Assembly (NCBI GenBank): GCA_017614055.1
Contig: JAGACP010000009.1
Location: forward strand, 1 to 15,517
From: Erysipelotrichaceae bacterium
GTDB lineage: Bacteria; Bacillota_I; Bacilli_A; Erysipelotrichales; Erysipelotrichaceae
Direction: 5' to 3'
Length of the DNA: 15,517 nucleotides
In this document: one piece after another, positions 14,142 to 15,517 of the stretch
How the letters are laid out: the number at the start of each line of letters is the position of its first letter
Numbering within the stretch: the first letter of the stretch is position 1
Translations under genes and position numbers: made by a program
Notes under the pieces: generated by a model
What the model was told of the DNA's origin: nothing
The model's database searches: none
The model's input: the letters and a program-made list of their open reading frames with translations, nothing else

Positions 14142-15517
14142 ATGTCAAATTTCGAGAATGCAAAAGTACAAGTCAGACAGGGATGGCTGCAGGGTTATAT
14201 CGAAGAGAACGTCAAGATCTTCAAAGGCATCCCTTATGCGGCTCCTCCTGTAGGAGATCTGCGTTTCCGTCATCCTCAGGATCCGGAAAGATGGAGAGGG
14301 GTCAGGAAAGCCACGCAGTATTCAGCGGCTTCCATCCAGCACGTCATGGAACAGGAAGATCTTCCTGCAAACGTGCACGGCGTACCGCAGTTCCTCGCAC
14401 CATCGCAGTATGAGGAAGACTGTCTCTATCTCAACGTCTGGACTCCTGCCAAGACTCCGGAAGACAAGCTTCCGGTATTCGTCTGGATCCATGGCGGAGG
14501 AATGGTCGCGGGAAGCGGCTGCGAAGTCGTCTGCGACGGCATCGGATTCGCCAAGAGGAAGGACATCGTCGTGGTTACCATCAACTACCGTCTGGGATTC
14601 TTCGGCTTCTTCGCCCATCCTGAACTGACCGAAGAAGCAGGCGGCACCAGCGGCAACTACGCGCTCTACGACATGCGCAAGGCCTGCCTGTGGATCAAGG
14701 AAAACATCGAGAAGTTCGGCGGCGATCCTGAAAGGATCACGGTAGCCGGACAGTCAGGCGGCGCAGCCGGAACAGGTGCCCTGCACGCATCGCCTCTGAT
14801 GAAAGACGTCATCCAGAGAGTATCCATCGAATCAGGACCTATCTACTGGGGCTTCATGCAGCCGGGTCCGAGAAAGAAGATGGAAGATCTCGGCGTCGAA
14901 TACATGAACTATGTCGGATGCAAGAATATCGAAGAACTTAGAAGGATGGATGCCTGGGAACTCTTCGACAAGTATGAGGAATTCCAGAGATCCAAAGGCA
15001 TAGGCCCGATGGGCTTCGGCTTCACCTTCTGCGTAGACGGAGAATTCATCCCTAAGCCGTATTCCGAGATCATGGACAACCACGAATTCAACGACTCCGA
15101 TGTCCTGATGGGATCATGCGCACAGGAATTCCCTGCCGTAAAGGTTGACGAGTATTCCGTCGAAGCATACGACGCATATCTCAAAGAATCATTCGCAGAT
15201 TCCTATGAAGACATGAAGAGATGGTATCCTGCAGGCAACAACATCGAAGCTGCCAAGCAGGTATCGACGATCGCTTCAGACATAATGCTGCTGGGCTCTG
15301 CAAAAATCGGCGAACTCACCCATGCCAAAGGCGTGAAGAAAGCCTTCATCTGGCTCATGAGCAAAGAGAACGAGACCGAAAGAGGCCACAACGACGGATC
15401 TCCCCACTGCGCGGAGATGCCGTATGTCTTCGGCAGAGTCGACCACGGAGAGAGGAACCCGTTCTTCCCTTACCACTGGGTAGGAGCCGACTACGACTTC
15501 ATGGAACTGATCCAGAA
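14142..15517 (+). CDS. Type-B carboxylesterase, cut by the window edge
   Basis: An open frame with 458 visible codons and no stop before the window ends, so the C-terminus is missing. It begins with ATG (14142) after AAGGAG at about nine bases. The product is a cytoplasmic serine esterase of the COesterase family: FKGIPYAAPPVG (27-38), EDCLYLN (92-98), HGGG (117-120), nucleophile elbow GQSGG with Ser205, a probable catalytic acid Glu329 in CAQEFP, and His422 in SPHCAEMPYVFG, matching the usual H-x-x-E-x-P-Y-V-F pattern. Its acid-to-histidine distance of 93 residues is normal, unlike the compact relative at 14-1357. It lies 15 bases after the EstA-like gene and is probably co-transcribed with it. 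Typical family length suggests that some 40 to 60 residues are missing. Substrate is unknown. Confidence 0.95.
   Translation, partial: MSNFENAKVQVRQGWLQGYIEENVKIFKGIPYAAPPVGDLRFRHPQDPERWRGVRKATQYSAASIQHVMEQEDLPANVHGVPQFLAPSQYEEDCLYLNVWTPAKTPEDKLPVFVWIHGGGMVAGSGCEVVCDGIGFAKRKDIVVVTINYRLGFFGFFAHPELTEEAGGTSGNYALYDMRKACLWIKENIEKFGGDPERITVAGQSGGAAGTGALHASPLMKDVIQRVSIESGPIYWGFMQPGPRKKMEDLGVEYMNYVGCKNIEELRRMDAWELFDKYEEFQRSKGIGPMGFGFTFCVDGEFIPKPYSEIMDNHEFNDSDVLMGSCAQEFPAVKVDEYSVEAYDAYLKESFADSYEDMKRWYPAGNNIEAAKQVSTIASDIMLLGSAKIGELTHAKGVKKAFIWLMSKENETERGHNDGSPHCAEMPYVFGRVDHGERNPFFPYHWVGADYDFMELIQ

Noticed and set aside
14..15517. The two type-B carboxylesterase genes at opposite ends as direct repeats or boundaries of a mobile element
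   Set aside because: They are in opposite orientation, differ widely in sequence and length, and no terminal repeats, integrase or transposase were seen.

Overview
The window looks like a chromosomal segment of a Gram-positive, low-to-mid GC Firmicute (Bacillota), probably a gut-type clostridial or erysipelotrichial lineage. The grounds are strong AAGGAGG-type ribosome binding sites, a lipoprotein-type solute-binding protein, and a YesM/YesN two-component pair next to an Lpl/Yes-type sugar ABC transporter with a YesL homologue. Base composition is roughly half G+C by eye. TAA, TAG and TGA all serve as stops, so the standard bacterial code applies. Species and genus cannot be fixed from the sequence alone.

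Layout. A divergent control region (about 13124-13322) separates two transcription units. Leftward (minus strand) the order is: solute-binding lipoprotein (13123-11627), an intrinsic terminator, sensor kinase (11553-9844), AraC-type response regulator (9863-8283), a single-pass membrane protein (8296-7628), a likely internal promoter, two permeases (7541-6576 and 6563-5649), a beta-lactamase-fold serine hydrolase (5638-4136), a terminator-like hairpin, a NodB-type deacetylase (4093-3233), a YesL-family membrane protein (3230-2514), a MalK-type ATPase (2514-1360) and a type-B carboxylesterase (1357-14). Rightward (plus strand) are a putative esterase of the EstA/FrmB kind (13323-14126) and a second type-B carboxylesterase that runs off the window at 15517. 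Almost no space is non-coding, and most leftward genes overlap or sit within about 12 bases of each other.

Working together. The lipoprotein, two permeases and ATPase make a complete CUT1-type importer for an oligosaccharide or glycoside. The kinase and regulator probably sense the ligand or transporter state and activate the promoters. Five ester- or amide-cleaving enzymes from different folds surround the importer, none has a visible signal peptide, and no glycoside hydrolase is present. The simplest reading (inference) is uptake of an acylated carbohydrate or glycoside followed by removal of acyl groups in the cytoplasm. This combination of an importer and five de-esterifying enzymes, with its own ATPase, is the most interesting aspect of the window. 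No tRNA, rRNA, CRISPR array, insertion sequence or phage gene was seen.
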